Below, piece after piece: positions 8,794-16,944 of a stretch of DNA of 64,000 nucleotides. Positions within the stretch are counted from its first letter, which is position 1. Every line of letters starts with the position of its first letter. Under the pieces are notes generated by a model. The model searched no databases, was not told the DNA's origin, and saw nothing but the letters and a program-made list of their open reading frames with translations. Origin of the DNA: Caballeronia sp. NK8 (GTDB lineage: Bacteria; Pseudomonadota; Gammaproteobacteria; Burkholderiales; Burkholderiaceae); contig NZ_AP024326.1 in assembly GCF_018408855.1 (NCBI RefSeq), positions 372,001-436,000 on the forward strand. Reading direction: 5' to 3'. Both the position numbers and the translations under genes were made by a program.

Positions 8794-9729
8794 ATGCGTT
8801 CACCGAAGCTGGATCTGAATCTGTTCGTGGTGCTGGAGTCGATCTACGAGAAGCGCAACCTGACCCGCGCGGCCGAGGCGCTCTTCATCACCCAGCCCGC
8901 GGTCAGCAATGCGCTCGCACGCATGCGCAAGGCGTTCGATGATCCACTGTTCGTCAGCACATCGTCCGGAATGGTGCCTACGCCGTTCACGGAGAACATC
9001 ATCGGGCGCGTGCGTGAAGGATTGCAACTGTTGGAGGCCAGCGCGACAGAAGGCGACGTGTTTGTCCCGGCAACGTCCGAGCGTACCTTCCGTCTCAGCA
9101 TGCCGGATCTAACCGAAGCGATCCTGTTGCCCGCGCTCGGCGAAGTGTTGCAGCAGCAAGCGCCGGGGATGCGCATCGAATCCTATTTCACGCCGCGCAG
9201 TGAACTCAGCAACGCGCTTGCGACTGGCAAGATCGACTTCGCGATCGACGCGCCCTTGATCGACGATCCGCAGTTGCATCAGACGCGCCTCGGCTGCGAC
9301 CGGTACGCCTGCATGCTGCGCCACGATCACCCGTTTGCCGGCGAGGCGCTCACGATGGACGACTACCTTGAGCTTGACCATATCCAGGTGTCGAGTCGCC
9401 GCCAGGGAAGCGGCATCGTCGACGCCGAACTGAAACGGCTCGGCAAGCAACGGCGGATACAAATACGTGTGCAGCATTACATGGTCGCGCCGCTCGTTGC
9501 CTTGCGAACCGATCTCGCGCTGACCGCGCCCACGCAATTGCTCAAGCGTCACGATGCGCGGATGGTTGAACTGCCGTTTCCCATACCTAGCCTCGAATGG
9601 CACTTGTATTGGCATCGAAGCAGCGAGCAGGATCAGGCGAGCCTGTGGTTTCGAAGCAAAATGGTCGAACTGATGGCGGCAAAGTCAACTGATTCGTTGG
9701 CGTCACGGGGGCGTGGCTCCGTGCCATGA
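8794..9729 (+). CDS. LysR-family transcriptional regulator, NodD/SyrM-like (311 aa)
   Basis: The N-terminal winged helix-turn-helix (about residues 7-65, with LTRAAEALFITQPAVSNAL) is followed by a periplasmic-binding-like effector domain. The opening 'LDLNLFVVLESIYEKRNLTR' type sequence and the short linker resemble the NodD/SyrM-type subgroup. It is on the same strand as the kinase-SDR-dehydrogenase genes, 78 bases downstream. That is unusual for LysR regulators, which are more often divergent from their target. It probably controls that operon and itself. Its ribosome binding site is in a hairpin arm. Confidence 0.9.
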   Translation: MRSPKLDLNLFVVLESIYEKRNLTRAAEALFITQPAVSNALARMRKAFDDPLFVSTSSGMVPTPFTENIIGRVREGLQLLEASATEGDVFVPATSERTFRLSMPDLTEAILLPALGEVLQQQAPGMRIESYFTPRSELSNALATGKIDFAIDAPLIDDPQLHQTRLGCDRYACMLRHDHPFAGEALTMDDYLELDHIQVSSRRQGSGIVDAELKRLGKQRRIQIRVQHYMVAPLVALRTDLALTAPTQLLKRHDARMVELPFPIPSLEWHLYWHRSSEQDQASLWFRSKMVELMAAKSTDSLASRGRGSVP

Positions 9730-9736
9730 GCCCTTC

Positions 9737-10405
9737 TTATCGGTTGCGTGGCGGCACAGAGGCCTCACAAAAAACGCTGCTTGTGTGTCGATCGGCCGCG
9801 CCAGATCCTATGAAAGCTAGGAAACCGCACACCAAAGCATCGAGTTGCTCACCAGGCACTTCGTAAGGGTCAGCAACGCGCCATGACTGCAAGCCTTCAC
9901 CCAGAGCCAGCAGCGCAAGCGCGAGTGTGTCAGCCGACAGCGAAAACTGTGTGCCGTTGCGTGCAATAATTGACGAGATGCAAGTCGCCGTATGCGCTCG
10001 CTTCTTTCGTAGCAATGTGCAGAGTTGCGCACGGAAACGCGAGTCGCGGGCGGCGTACATCTTCGCTTCGATCCACAGGAGGAACGACGCGGGCCGATTG
10101 CCCAGCAGTCGAGCACAGTCAGAGGACTCCACCATCCCGCCTTCGCGGGCGGTAAGCAGGTCGAAGTTGCGCTGCGACTCCGCTTGGACCTCCTCGTGAT
10201 CCCGCTGAAGCAATTCGAGCAGCAGATCCGATTTGCCTTCGAAGTTTGAATAGAACGCACCGCGCGTATATCCAGCCGCGGCCGCGATATCCTCGACACT
10301 CGCCGCAGTGAAACCCTTCGTTGAGAAGATATCGCGCGCTGCAAACAGCAGACTATCGCGCGTCTGATTCCTTCTTTGCTCTCGTGTTAGGCGCTTCGGT
10401 TTCAT
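9737..10405 (-). CDS. TetR-family transcriptional regulator (222 aa)
   Basis: The N-terminal helix-turn-helix is clear (about residues 10-57; 'GFTAASVEDIAAAAGYTRGAFYSNF' is the recognition region, paraphrased). The variable ligand-binding domain that follows gives no clue to the effector. It converges with the LysR gene (7 bases between stop codons). Upstream, starting 12 bases away, lies the decayed end of a pntB gene on the same strand, so its original promoter environment may have been rearranged. Confidence 0.88.
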   Translation of the reverse strand: MKPKRLTREQRRNQTRDSLLFAARDIFSTKGFTAASVEDIAAAAGYTRGAFYSNFEGKSDLLLELLQRDHEEVQAESQRNFDLLTAREGGMVESSDCARLLGNRPASFLLWIEAKMYAARDSRFRAQLCTLLRKKRAHTATCISSIIARNGTQFSLSADTLALALLALGEGLQSWRVADPYEVPGEQLDALVCGFLAFIGSGAADRHTSSVFCEASVPPRNR

Positions 10406-10416
10406 GGGCAGAACCT

Positions 10417-10745
10417 CTAGTGCGAGTGCGAGGCGTGCTCATGCTGTGCCGCGTTCTTCGTGTGTCGGACGATTTTGTTCCCGTTCCCGAACAACATCAT
10501 CGTCTTATCCATATCGAACAGTTCGTTGTCGAAACGGCGTAGTCGACCGCCGTCGACCGCTTGTCATGATAATCATGCGCGCCTTCACGCCTGGCATGCG
10601 CCTCGCAACCGTGATGAATTGCATACCGCCATCGATGCCTTTTCGACGGGCTGTCCGGTCAACTCCTTCAGCGCGCGCTGCGCCGTCGTGATCGGAAGTC
10701 CATGACACGGTGCGATCACCACCCCTTGGGGATTGCCGGGCATGC
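10417..10745 (-). pseudogene. Decayed 3' end of pntB (NAD(P) transhydrogenase beta subunit)
   Basis: Three reverse-strand frames give consecutive pieces of the NADP-binding domain of PntB. 'VVIAPCHGLPITTAQRAL' corresponds to the family's VIIVPGYGMAVAQAQHAL. A short 'YAIH...ARRMPG' block corresponds to YAIHPVAGRMPG. 'DNELFDMDKTMMLFG' corresponds to the C-terminal DNELF..D.TMMLFG. Between blocks there are frameshifts and a deletion of roughly 60 codons. The stop is TAG at 10417-10419 after a His-rich tail. No functional product is possible. PntB identity is from recalled family motifs, not a search. Confidence 0.6.
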
Positions 10746-10953
10746 ACGCGGCATCACGAAGGAGCTAGATTTGACGGGACGCCGCTCCGCGAACCCGCCC
10801 ACTGTTGCGCTAGCCAACCAGTCCGCCTCAGCGAAAAACCGCTCGATGTTGTAGATAACAGTACAATACATAGGCAACTGTACCAACTAACTTCATCAAA
10901 AAAAACAGGGAATTTCCCTGTCTTCATCGTCACGCCTGCACGTTGCCAGGCCG

Positions 10954-11640
10954 CTAGGCAGCCTCAACGTCCAAGGACTCTCCCCAGACGAGACTACGAG
11001 CGACCGAAAGGAAAGTTGATTCGAATCCTCGCATATAGGCGCGCTTGTTGCGCGCGGTTCCGAGGTGAAGCGTCATGCCGTCGACCATCGATATGAGCAA
11101 TACGGCGATGTGCGCGCTCTCGGTGGCCCCGCGCTTTGGATTCACGGCACGAATGAGCTCGGTGAACTCTTTCGTCATAGTGTCGTACCACTCGTCGCGC
11201 ATTTGGGCGCACTCGGGATCCGTGGCGGCGAGCGAAAAGAAATGCCACCATAACGGGATGTTCTTCGAATCCTTCGCGTCCTCAAGGGACATCTCTAGGA
11301 TGGCCTCGATCGTTCCGCGAGGCGATTCATTGTCCTTAAGCGCACGTTTCAGTGCATCGAAATAGCCTTCGATGACCGGAGCCATAACCGCGCGCAGGAT
11401 CGCTGGCCTCGTGGGGAAGTAGTACTGGAGATTGCTGACACTGATTCCCGCGCTAAGAGCGACGGCGCGCTGCGAGAATTCCATCGGGCCATTTTCAAGC
11501 AGGAGCTTTCGTGCAACTCGGACGATGGCGTTGCGCGTCCGTATGCCTTGGGCTCGCAGGCCGTCGGGCGGCGTTGCCGAAGAAACTGCACTCGATGTGC
11601 GCCCCTTACGGGTACTGCGCTGCGGGTTTGGCACGGTCAT
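10954..11640 (-). CDS. TetR-family transcriptional regulator (228 aa)
   Basis: A helix-turn-helix of TetR type follows a basic N-terminal tail ('ISVSNLQYYFPTRPAIL' marks the recognition helix and following turn). The C-terminal half resembles the TetR_C domain found in BetI-like regulators, including 'PLWWHFFSLAATDPE'. I placed the start at ATG 11640, with a GACGGAA just upstream; the frame continues to another ATG at 11688. No convincing target gene adjoins it: downstream is the pntB relic and upstream a gene-poor 950 bases. Confidence 0.85.
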   Translation of the reverse strand: MTVPNPQRSTRKGRTSSAVSSATPPDGLRAQGIRTRNAIVRVARKLLLENGPMEFSQRAVALSAGISVSNLQYYFPTRPAILRAVMAPVIEGYFDALKRALKDNESPRGTIEAILEMSLEDAKDSKNIPLWWHFFSLAATDPECAQMRDEWYDTMTKEFTELIRAVNPKRGATESAHIAVLLISMVDGMTLHLGTARNKRAYMRGFESTFLSVARSLVWGESLDVEAA

Positions 11641-12594
11641 CGTTCCGTCTCGGTTGCAGCAAGTCTCATCTTGAACGGATGAGATCATGCTGACGGTTCG
11701 TTTGGTAAACGTGACTATACCTTACAATCGCGTCAATTCGCGACTGGGCACCCGCGTGGCACGCACTTCGACACTGTGCGAATCGTCGACCAACTGTTCG
11801 CGACGCCCAACGCGCCGTTTTTGACGCACCATCGCGGGAAACGACCCGCAGTAATAGTGTTCGCTGACGCAGTCCGGCGAGCAGATGGATTCCGTCGCGA
11901 ATCCCACTCGACGATTATGTACCCCACTCTAGGGGCTGCCGAGCGATTCCTCGTTTTGAAACTCCGCGCGTGCCAGCGTCCCGATAGCCAGTGAGCGGTT
12001 TAGTTACGGCGACCGCGTCCCCACCCTACAATCATTTTCGGATCGCGTACTACGCCATCGGTAGCGAGTCGGAGAAGGTAGCAGACAGGAAGTTGTTGAT
12101 TTTACTAGTTTTAATATTGGGGGCATGACGCGAACCCTTATTCCGCTTGAGTGCTTCTAACCGGAGATTTGCATCAAAATCAAGGCTACCCCTTATCCCT
12201 GATGAGGACCAGTGAAGCAACGTGCGACGGCGACTCACAGTTGGCGCATCAACGGGCCCATTGTTTATTTGACATAAATCTATTTATCGCATTTTCATTA
12301 GGGTAACTAATTGAATCGACAGCCAAGAGGCCGATGAGGGGCAAGCGCGCAAACTTCCATGATGGCTCGTGCTGATGGCAGGCACATCAGAAGCCGAATG
12401 TACAGACGCAAGTCAAGACCTTCGAAAATGCACACCGATCTTGCTCATAGGCGGGAGTCCATGTACGGATATAAGTCCGCAACCACCCTTCTCGCCACTA
12501 ACAATATCGCCTTGCAAATGGGAGGCGACCATATGAGAAATGTCGCATTTTGACGTAGATTCGTTGCCAGACAAGCGTTTCAGGAGCGCTGGCG
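11641..12594. other. Gene-poor stretch of lower GC, left edge of the accessory region
   Basis: About 950 bases without a recognisable gene. Base composition becomes more AT-rich (for example 12060-12330), unlike the neighbouring operons. A 72-codon frame at 11776-11994 has some protein-like character but no family I recognise. The stretch ends at the start of a broken transposase, so it may be residue of past insertions. Confidence 0.4.
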
Positions 12595-13465
12595 ATGAAC
12601 ACGACCGGGACCATCACCATGTCGATGCACGAACTGGACCGACTCAGAGTGATCAGGCCGTCGCCGAACGCCAACTCAAGCCTGGCCGTGCCGCCGAGCG
12701 GCTACACGTGAGCGTGCGGCAGATCGAACGGCTTGTCATGCGTTATCGTGCGGACGGTGCACGCGGTCTGGTGTCCGGCAAGCGCGCACGCACGAGTAAT
12801 CACCGGTTGCCGGACGGCGTGGCGCAGCGTGCGCTCGCGCTGATCCGTGAGCGCTATGCCGATTTTGGTCCGACGCTGGCGTGCGAGAAATTACGGGAAT
12901 GCCACGGCATTGAACTGGCCGTCGAGACGATTCGTTCTCTGATGACAGCTGCGGGCCTTTGGGTGCCTCGCAAACAGCGCCTGCCGCGGATTCACCAGCC
13001 GCGCAACCGCCGCGCGTGTCTGGGCGAGCTGATCCAGATCGATGGTAGCGATCACCGCTGGTTCGAGGCGCGTGGAACGCGCCAATCTGACGCTGCAGGA
13101 CCGGCTGGTCAAGGAGTTGCGCTTGCGCGGCATCAGCACCTGGGAGGCGGCCAATGCTTATGAGCCCTCATTCATCGCTGATTTAAATCAGCGTTTCGGC
13201 AAGCCGCCACGCAGCGACCACGACGCCCATCGGCCCCTGCGCGCCGCCGACGATCTGACGCTACTGCTGGCATATCGCGTCTGGCGTAAGGTCACGCACG
13301 CGCTGACGGTGCAATACGACCGCGTGATGTATCTGCTCGAAGACACGCCGGCCAATCGCCTGTTGATTCACCAGCAAATGGAGGTGGTCGAGTATCCGAG
13401 TGGCTGCGTCGAGGTTCAGGCGGGCGGCGAGGTGCAGCATTATCGGATCGTCGGAATGGTTTCAC
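12595..13465 (+). pseudogene. ISNCY (IS1202-like) transposase relic with internal deletion and frameshift
   Basis: The first piece starts at ATG 12595 (a 'MHELDRLRVI' N-terminus). A missing base near 12650 moves the frame to the next block, which carries the helix-turn-helix ('GRAAERLHVSVRQIERL') and continues to 'GELIQIDGSDHRWFEARG' at about 13075. The sequence then jumps, in another frame, to 'VERANLTLQDRLVKELRLRG' and the usual C-terminal part ('LLEDTPANRLLI'). About 130 codons of the DDE catalytic core are gone, leaving only the first Asp. Short GCGCGTGGA-like homology at the junction suggests slippage deletion. I could not find terminal inverted repeats. Confidence 0.75.
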
Positions 13466-13673
13466 GTGAAATGCTCATAACCAACGGATCTTGTGCACAA
13501 TATACGCACCCAAAATGACGCGCGCGCCTAGTCGCTCTCCTTTTTGGCGGGCCAGGATCCCGCGTCGCTGGGCGGCTCGGATAATCGAGGCGGGATGTTG
13601 GCGTTATGTTTCGGCCGTCGGCCGTTGGAACTTATGCTAAAATTGTGCAAATTCTGTGCTTGGAGAGCGACTT

Positions 13674-14078
13674 ATGAATTCGGATACCGGCGCCTTTCCC
13701 AGTGCCGATGCGGGCTTCGACCGTTTTATGGCCTCACTACATGATCCCGAAGACCCAGCACCGATCGTCTCCGCGCGTCGCTTCGGCGAGGCCTTGCGTA
13801 TCGACTTGCAAACCCTTGCTCAGCAAGCCCACGTACATCGGAACACGATCAGCCGGCAACCTGCATCCGAAAGCGTACAACGATTCCTCCGCGACGCTCT
13901 GCGGGTCATTCGTGCGGCCACGGATATCTCAGGTGACGTCACGAAGGCACTGTTCTGGTATCGAAACGAACCTCTGCCCGTGTTCAACTACAAAACCGCC
14001 GAGGAGCTGGTGTCGGAAGGTCGAGCCGATGACGTCCTTCGCTACGTTTCGTCGCTTGAGGCGGGCCCGGCAGGATGA
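13674..14078 (+). CDS. Xre/MbcA/ParS-type antitoxin (134 aa)
   Basis: The middle of the protein (about residues 35-65) is a helix-turn-helix, and the C-terminal ~50 residues are the MbcA/ParS toxin-binding domain (DUF2384), with 'ALFWYRNEPLPVF' and 'SEGRADDVLRYV'. Such proteins neutralise RES-domain toxins and repress their own promoter. The stop overlaps the toxin start as ATGA (14075-14078). I chose ATG 13674, six to eight bases after GGAGAG; an upstream in-frame start at 13656 lacks a binding site. TTGTGCA-type sequences at 13490 and 13643 could be operator half-sites, which is weak evidence. Confidence 0.88.
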   Translation: MNSDTGAFPSADAGFDRFMASLHDPEDPAPIVSARRFGEALRIDLQTLAQQAHVHRNTISRQPASESVQRFLRDALRVIRAATDISGDVTKALFWYRNEPLPVFNYKTAEELVSEGRADDVLRYVSSLEAGPAG

Positions 14079-14596
14079 TCCTCACAGAATTGACCGGGGT
14101 AACTGTCTATCGTATGCATGTCCCCAGGTGGGCTGTCGCGCCGACGAGCGGCGCAGGAGCGGGAACGCATGGCGGTCGGGCGAATCGTGTCGGGCTCAAT
14201 GCGCTATATCTTGCCTTGGACCCCGCCACAGCCATCCGAGAGTATCAGCAGTTATCGTCCTTGATGCCACCGGGGACGTTGGTCAGCTACAACCTCACGG
14301 CCGCTCCGATGGTCGATTTCACCGGCGGGTACGAAAGCGGAAAGTGGTCTCCTCTGTGGGAGGATTTCTATTGCGACTGGCGCCACTGCTGGTTCAATGA
14401 ACGGATCGAGCCCCCCAGCTGGATCCTTGGCGATGAGGTCGTCTCGAGCGGTGCCAAGGGTATCCTCTTCAAATCACGACTGACGCCCGACGGTACAAAT
14501 CTCGTTCTGTACACAGAGCGTCTTGACTCCACGGACCACCTCGACGTCTACGATCCAAATAACGCTCTTCCGAAAAACCAGTCTTCTTGGGATTGA
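14075..14596 (+). CDS. RES-domain toxin, NAD+ phosphorylase family (173 aa)
   Basis: The RES fold is indicated by an early Arg in YRMHVPR, then 'GGRANRVGLNALYLALD' and 'AIREYQQ', which correspond to the conserved Arg, Tyr and Glu positions of the family. Known members degrade NAD+ by phosphorolysis (MbcT) or hydrolysis and stop growth unless bound by their Xre partner. The 4-base overlap with the antitoxin gene implies coupled translation. The pair sits among transposase and phage relics, as mobile toxin-antitoxin modules often do. Confidence 0.9.
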   Translation: MILTELTGVTVYRMHVPRWAVAPTSGAGAGTHGGRANRVGLNALYLALDPATAIREYQQLSSLMPPGTLVSYNLTAAPMVDFTGGYESGKWSPLWEDFYCDWRHCWFNERIEPPSWILGDEVVSSGAKGILFKSRLTPDGTNLVLYTERLDSTDHLDVYDPNNALPKNQSSWD

Positions 14597-14714
14597 CCTT
14601 TGGAGAGCCCGACAGAAATCGGCACGTCGGACCCATTGCTGCCGGTCGGCCTTCGGTACGCTGAGTGTCTCTTGATGAAGTGCAACGGCCAGTCAACGCG
14701 CGGTCCTCGCCGAC

Positions 14715-14921
14715 GTGTCGTTGACCATTGCGAACCTTCGAGTCGTGCTCGGGCGGCTGCACATCGCGCGGGAGCATGGCGCGCACCTCAAGCAGCTCGG
14801 CCGCGATCGCGGCTTCATTGGTCTTTATTCACTCGACGGGCAAGTGCCCTCCTCGCTTCAACGGCTATCTCATCGAGGATTTTGGCCTGAGCGCGAAGAC
14901 GTCGAAGCGGCGAGCGCGTGA
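14715..14921 (+). pseudogene. Small accessory-type gene with two compensating frameshifts
   Basis: From GTG 14715 the frame reads plausibly for about 45 codons. The best protein-like text then moves to the next frame ('FNGYLIEDFGLS', about 14855-14890) and returns to the first frame for 'REDVEAASA' before the stop at 14921. One extra base near 14853 and one missing near 14893 would explain this. The family is not recognised. The stop overlaps the GTG of the next small frame (GTGA), suggesting the two were once translated together. Confidence 0.35.
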
Positions 14922-15079
14922 GCACTCAGCGTCGAGCCAAGCCGGGCGGCGAGACCGGCGCCAACGGCGAATGGTATGAAGGCGGCGGCAAGTTCATTGC
15001 CACTCGAGACAACCCGAAGCGCGCCGAGCGTTCGCGAAAGGCGACAAGAAAGGTCGAGATCGAGCCGCGGAAATGGTGA
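14918..15079 (+). CDS. Small basic protein of phage/plasmid type (53 aa, hypothetical)
   Basis: A GTG-initiated frame of 54 codons, too short for most gene finders, reads as a basic protein. Its central 'GANGEWYEGGGKFIATRDNP' resembles the 'NGE-F/Y-Y-GG-x-F-x-P/T' pattern of small proteins I associate with prophages and plasmids. The GTGA overlap with the preceding broken gene is typical of an operon. No function can be given. Confidence 0.35.
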   Translation: MSTQRRAKPGGETGANGEWYEGGGKFIATRDNPKRAERSRKATRKVEIEPRKW

Positions 15080-15089
15080 GTCCGGCCCG

Positions 15090-15244
15090 ATTACGGGTAC
15101 GACGCCCGGCAGATCACACGCTGGCCGGATCGCGCGCGCCCGCATAAATCTTCCGCACCCCTCTTTCGAGCGCCTGTTTCGCGAAAGGCCAAGCCCGCGA
15201 TTCGCGCCCGTCAGGAAACCACAGCACCTTCGATCTTCATAATC
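15090..15244 (-). pseudogene. Short-chain dehydrogenase relic (5' end only)
   Basis: On the reverse strand an AGGAAGGA binding site precedes ATG 15244, and the text in shifting frames gives 'MKIEGAVV', 'LTGANRGLGL' and 'FAKQALERGVRKIYAGARDP'. That is the N-terminal cofactor-binding part of an SDR. At least two frameshifts break it and a stop follows at about residue 40. The rest of the gene is absent. Confidence 0.6.
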
Positions 15245-15788
15245 CTTCCTTTCGCATGATGAATCGCATGCGCGCCGGCTCGCCGCGCGTGAGATCTGGT
15301 GGAAACAAGGCTGCATTCGCTTGCGGATCCGTTGCGCCGTGCCTTCGCGTGCAGCAGTTAATCGCGTCGCGAAGTCCGCGCCGGATTGCTTTTGTCGGAC
15401 GATTCGTGACAACTCGGGCGTCGCATCCGATGGCCGAAGGGGGCGTAACTTTACTGGTGATGGCCTGTAAAGTTGTCGGTTCATGACGACGCCGTTCACC
15501 CGACCGCTGAGCGTACCGGGGTCGACCGACCCGGGCGTCCCCATAGCAGTGGGTTGCCCTGTGGTAACGCGTCGCGAGCCGACATCACCTCACAGGGGAG
15601 ACACCATGCAACTGAGTGGGTCGCGCTTGCACGGCAAGGACATTACACACCTGCAAATCACATCATTCGCCGACGTCCGAGTCGGATACACGATGGCTTG
15701 TTGACTTACATCCCCCCGCGACGGTGTGCGAGACAGGCGACACCATGCTGGCCGCCGCGGTATCTTCGTTCGTGTCCTATCGAAAGCA

Positions 15789-15804
15789 CGCATGCGATTA
15801 AATC
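15789..15804 (+). promoter_or_regulatory. Probable OhrR operator (site 1)
   Basis: CGCATGCG (15789-15796) is followed by ATTAAATC. The same core and tail recur in front of the second ohr gene, and the core recurs in front of ohrR. It lies 121 bases before the first ohr start. Confidence 0.5.
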
Positions 15805-15846
15805 TTTTGCGATTGACATCCAATAACACTTCCCCCCATGATGCAA

Positions 15847-15869
15847 CGCATGCGATTATCTCGCATACG
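15847..15869 (+). promoter_or_regulatory. Probable OhrR operator (site 2)
   Basis: CGCATGCG at 15847-15854, followed by ATTATC and then a related TCGCATACGA (15861-15870). It lies about 60 bases before the first ohr gene. The centre is 58 bases from site 1, so cooperative binding is possible. Confidence 0.5.
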
Positions 15870-15909
15870 ACTAAAAACCTGAACACCCTCATTCACACAG
15901 GAATCCATC

Positions 15910-16356
15910 ATGACCAAGATCGAACAAGTCCTCCACTCAGGCAACAGCCACGCCACGATCAATCACGACCCCAATGTCCCGCGCGGTGAGCTCGGCGTCC
16001 TCGACCTCAAGCTGTCAGCCCCCGGCGGTGAAACCCGCGAGTTCATCGCCACCGAGCTACACCCGAGAGCCGAGCAGTTGTTTTCGGGCGCATGGTCGGC
16101 CTGTTACGTCAGCGCGTTCCAGATTGCGGCCTCGCTGAAGAAGGTCAAGCTGCCGTCCGACTACTCCGTGGACATCCAGGTAAGCATTGGGTCGGTCGGT
16201 AGCGGGCATTGCCTCGGCGCCCAGTTCACCGTCCGCGTGCCGGGTCTGGCAAAGGAAGTCGTCGAGGCACTCGCGCACCACGCCCATCAGCTCTGCCCGT
16301 ACTCGAAGGCTGTGCACGGCAACATCGAAGTCGGTCTCAACGTCGTCACTATTTGA
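15910..16356 (+). CDS. Ohr/OsmC-family organic hydroperoxide resistance protein, copy 1 (148 aa)
   Basis: Ohr proteins are cytoplasmic thiol peroxidases that reduce organic and fatty-acid hydroperoxides using two cysteines. Here these are Cys65 (in GAWSACY) and Cys129 (in CPYSK), the expected spacing. The N-terminal active-site Arg of canonical Ohr (GGRDG) is not obvious: this protein has 'HATINHDPN' there, so it may belong to a divergent OsmC-superfamily branch. An AGGAA precedes the ATG. The next gene is a close paralogue, and ohrR lies 1.6 kb downstream with shared operator-like palindromes. Confidence 0.85.
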   Translation: MTKIEQVLHSGNSHATINHDPNVPRGELGVLDLKLSAPGGETREFIATELHPRAEQLFSGAWSACYVSAFQIAASLKKVKLPSDYSVDIQVSIGSVGSGHCLGAQFTVRVPGLAKEVVEALAHHAHQLCPYSKAVHGNIEVGLNVVTI

Positions 16357-16381
16357 CAAAAACACCGCATGCGATTAAATC
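16353..16381 (+). promoter_or_regulatory. Promoter of the second ohr gene with OhrR operator in the spacer
   Basis: TTGACA (16353-16358) and TAAATC (16376-16381) are 17 bases apart. The spacer contains CGCATGCG (16366-16373). The -35 overlaps the stop codon of ohr copy 1. A repressor bound to the palindrome would sit exactly between the two promoter elements. Confidence 0.65.
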
Positions 16382-16430
16382 GCGCAATATTTAAATACGC
16401 TTAATACGCTCATACACATAGGAATTCATC

Positions 16431-16877
16431 ATGGAAAAGATCGAAAAAGTTCTCGCCTCGGGCAACTCCCACGCCACGGTCAATCACGACCCCAATCTCC
16501 AGCGCGGCCAGTTTGGCGTCTTTGACCTCAAGCTGTCGGCGCCCGGCGTGGAACGCCTCGAGTTCATCGCCACCGAGCCGCACCCGACAGCCGAGAAGTT
16601 GTTTGCGGGCGCGTGGTCGGCCTGTTACACCACCGTGTTCGGGATCGCGGCCTCGCTGAAGAAGGTCAAGCTGCCGCCCGACTATTCCGTGGACATTCAG
16701 GTAAACGTTGGGCAAACCGGTACCGCGTGGTTCCTCGGCGCCCAGTTCAACATCCGCGTACCGGGTCTGGCAAAGGAAGTCGTCGAGGAAATCGCGCACC
16801 TGACCCATACGATCTGCCCGTACTCGAAGTCTGTGCGGGGCAACATCGAGATCGGCACGAACATCGTCACGGTGTGA
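16431..16877 (+). CDS. Ohr/OsmC-family organic hydroperoxide resistance protein, copy 2 (148 aa)
   Basis: Same length and layout as copy 1, with Cys65 and Cys129 in the same contexts. The two align without gaps over all 148 residues, with most differences in the N-terminal 30 and in the loop at residues 92-102 (VGQTGTAWF against IGSVGSGHC). That pattern fits tandem duplication followed by divergence at the substrate-facing loop. It has its own promoter with an operator-like palindrome and is followed by a strong terminator. Confidence 0.87.
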   Translation: MEKIEKVLASGNSHATVNHDPNLQRGQFGVFDLKLSAPGVERLEFIATEPHPTAEKLFAGAWSACYTTVFGIAASLKKVKLPPDYSVDIQVNVGQTGTAWFLGAQFNIRVPGLAKEVVEEIAHLTHTICPYSKSVRGNIEIGTNIVTV

Positions 16878-16884
16878 TCCGCCT

Positions 16885-16931
16885 AGGCACGTGCCTCTCT
16901 CTGGGGCACGTGCCCCTCTGAACATTTTTTT
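16885..16931 (+). terminator. Rho-independent terminator after the ohr genes
   Basis: AGGCACGTGCCT (16885-16896) and GGGGCACGTGCCCC (16903-16916) can pair through GGCACGTGCC, or each fold alone. Seven T's follow at 16925-16931. The structure ends 14 bases before the next small gene. Confidence 0.7.
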
Positions 16932-16944
16932 AGGGATTCCCATC

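Larger units (their letters stand above)
15246..15909. other. Relic-rich intergenic stretch before the ohr genes
   Basis: Apart from the two operator sites near its right end, I recognise no gene here. Short frames such as 15483-15704 (73 codons) and the reverse frame before the SDR relic have no family I know. The stretch joins the SDR relic to the ohr promoter region. Confidence 0.35.

Noticed and set aside
13490..13655. TTGTGCA repeats before the Xre antitoxin as operators
   Set aside because: Only two imperfect copies 150 bases apart, one of them in the transposase relic flank; too weak for a feature.
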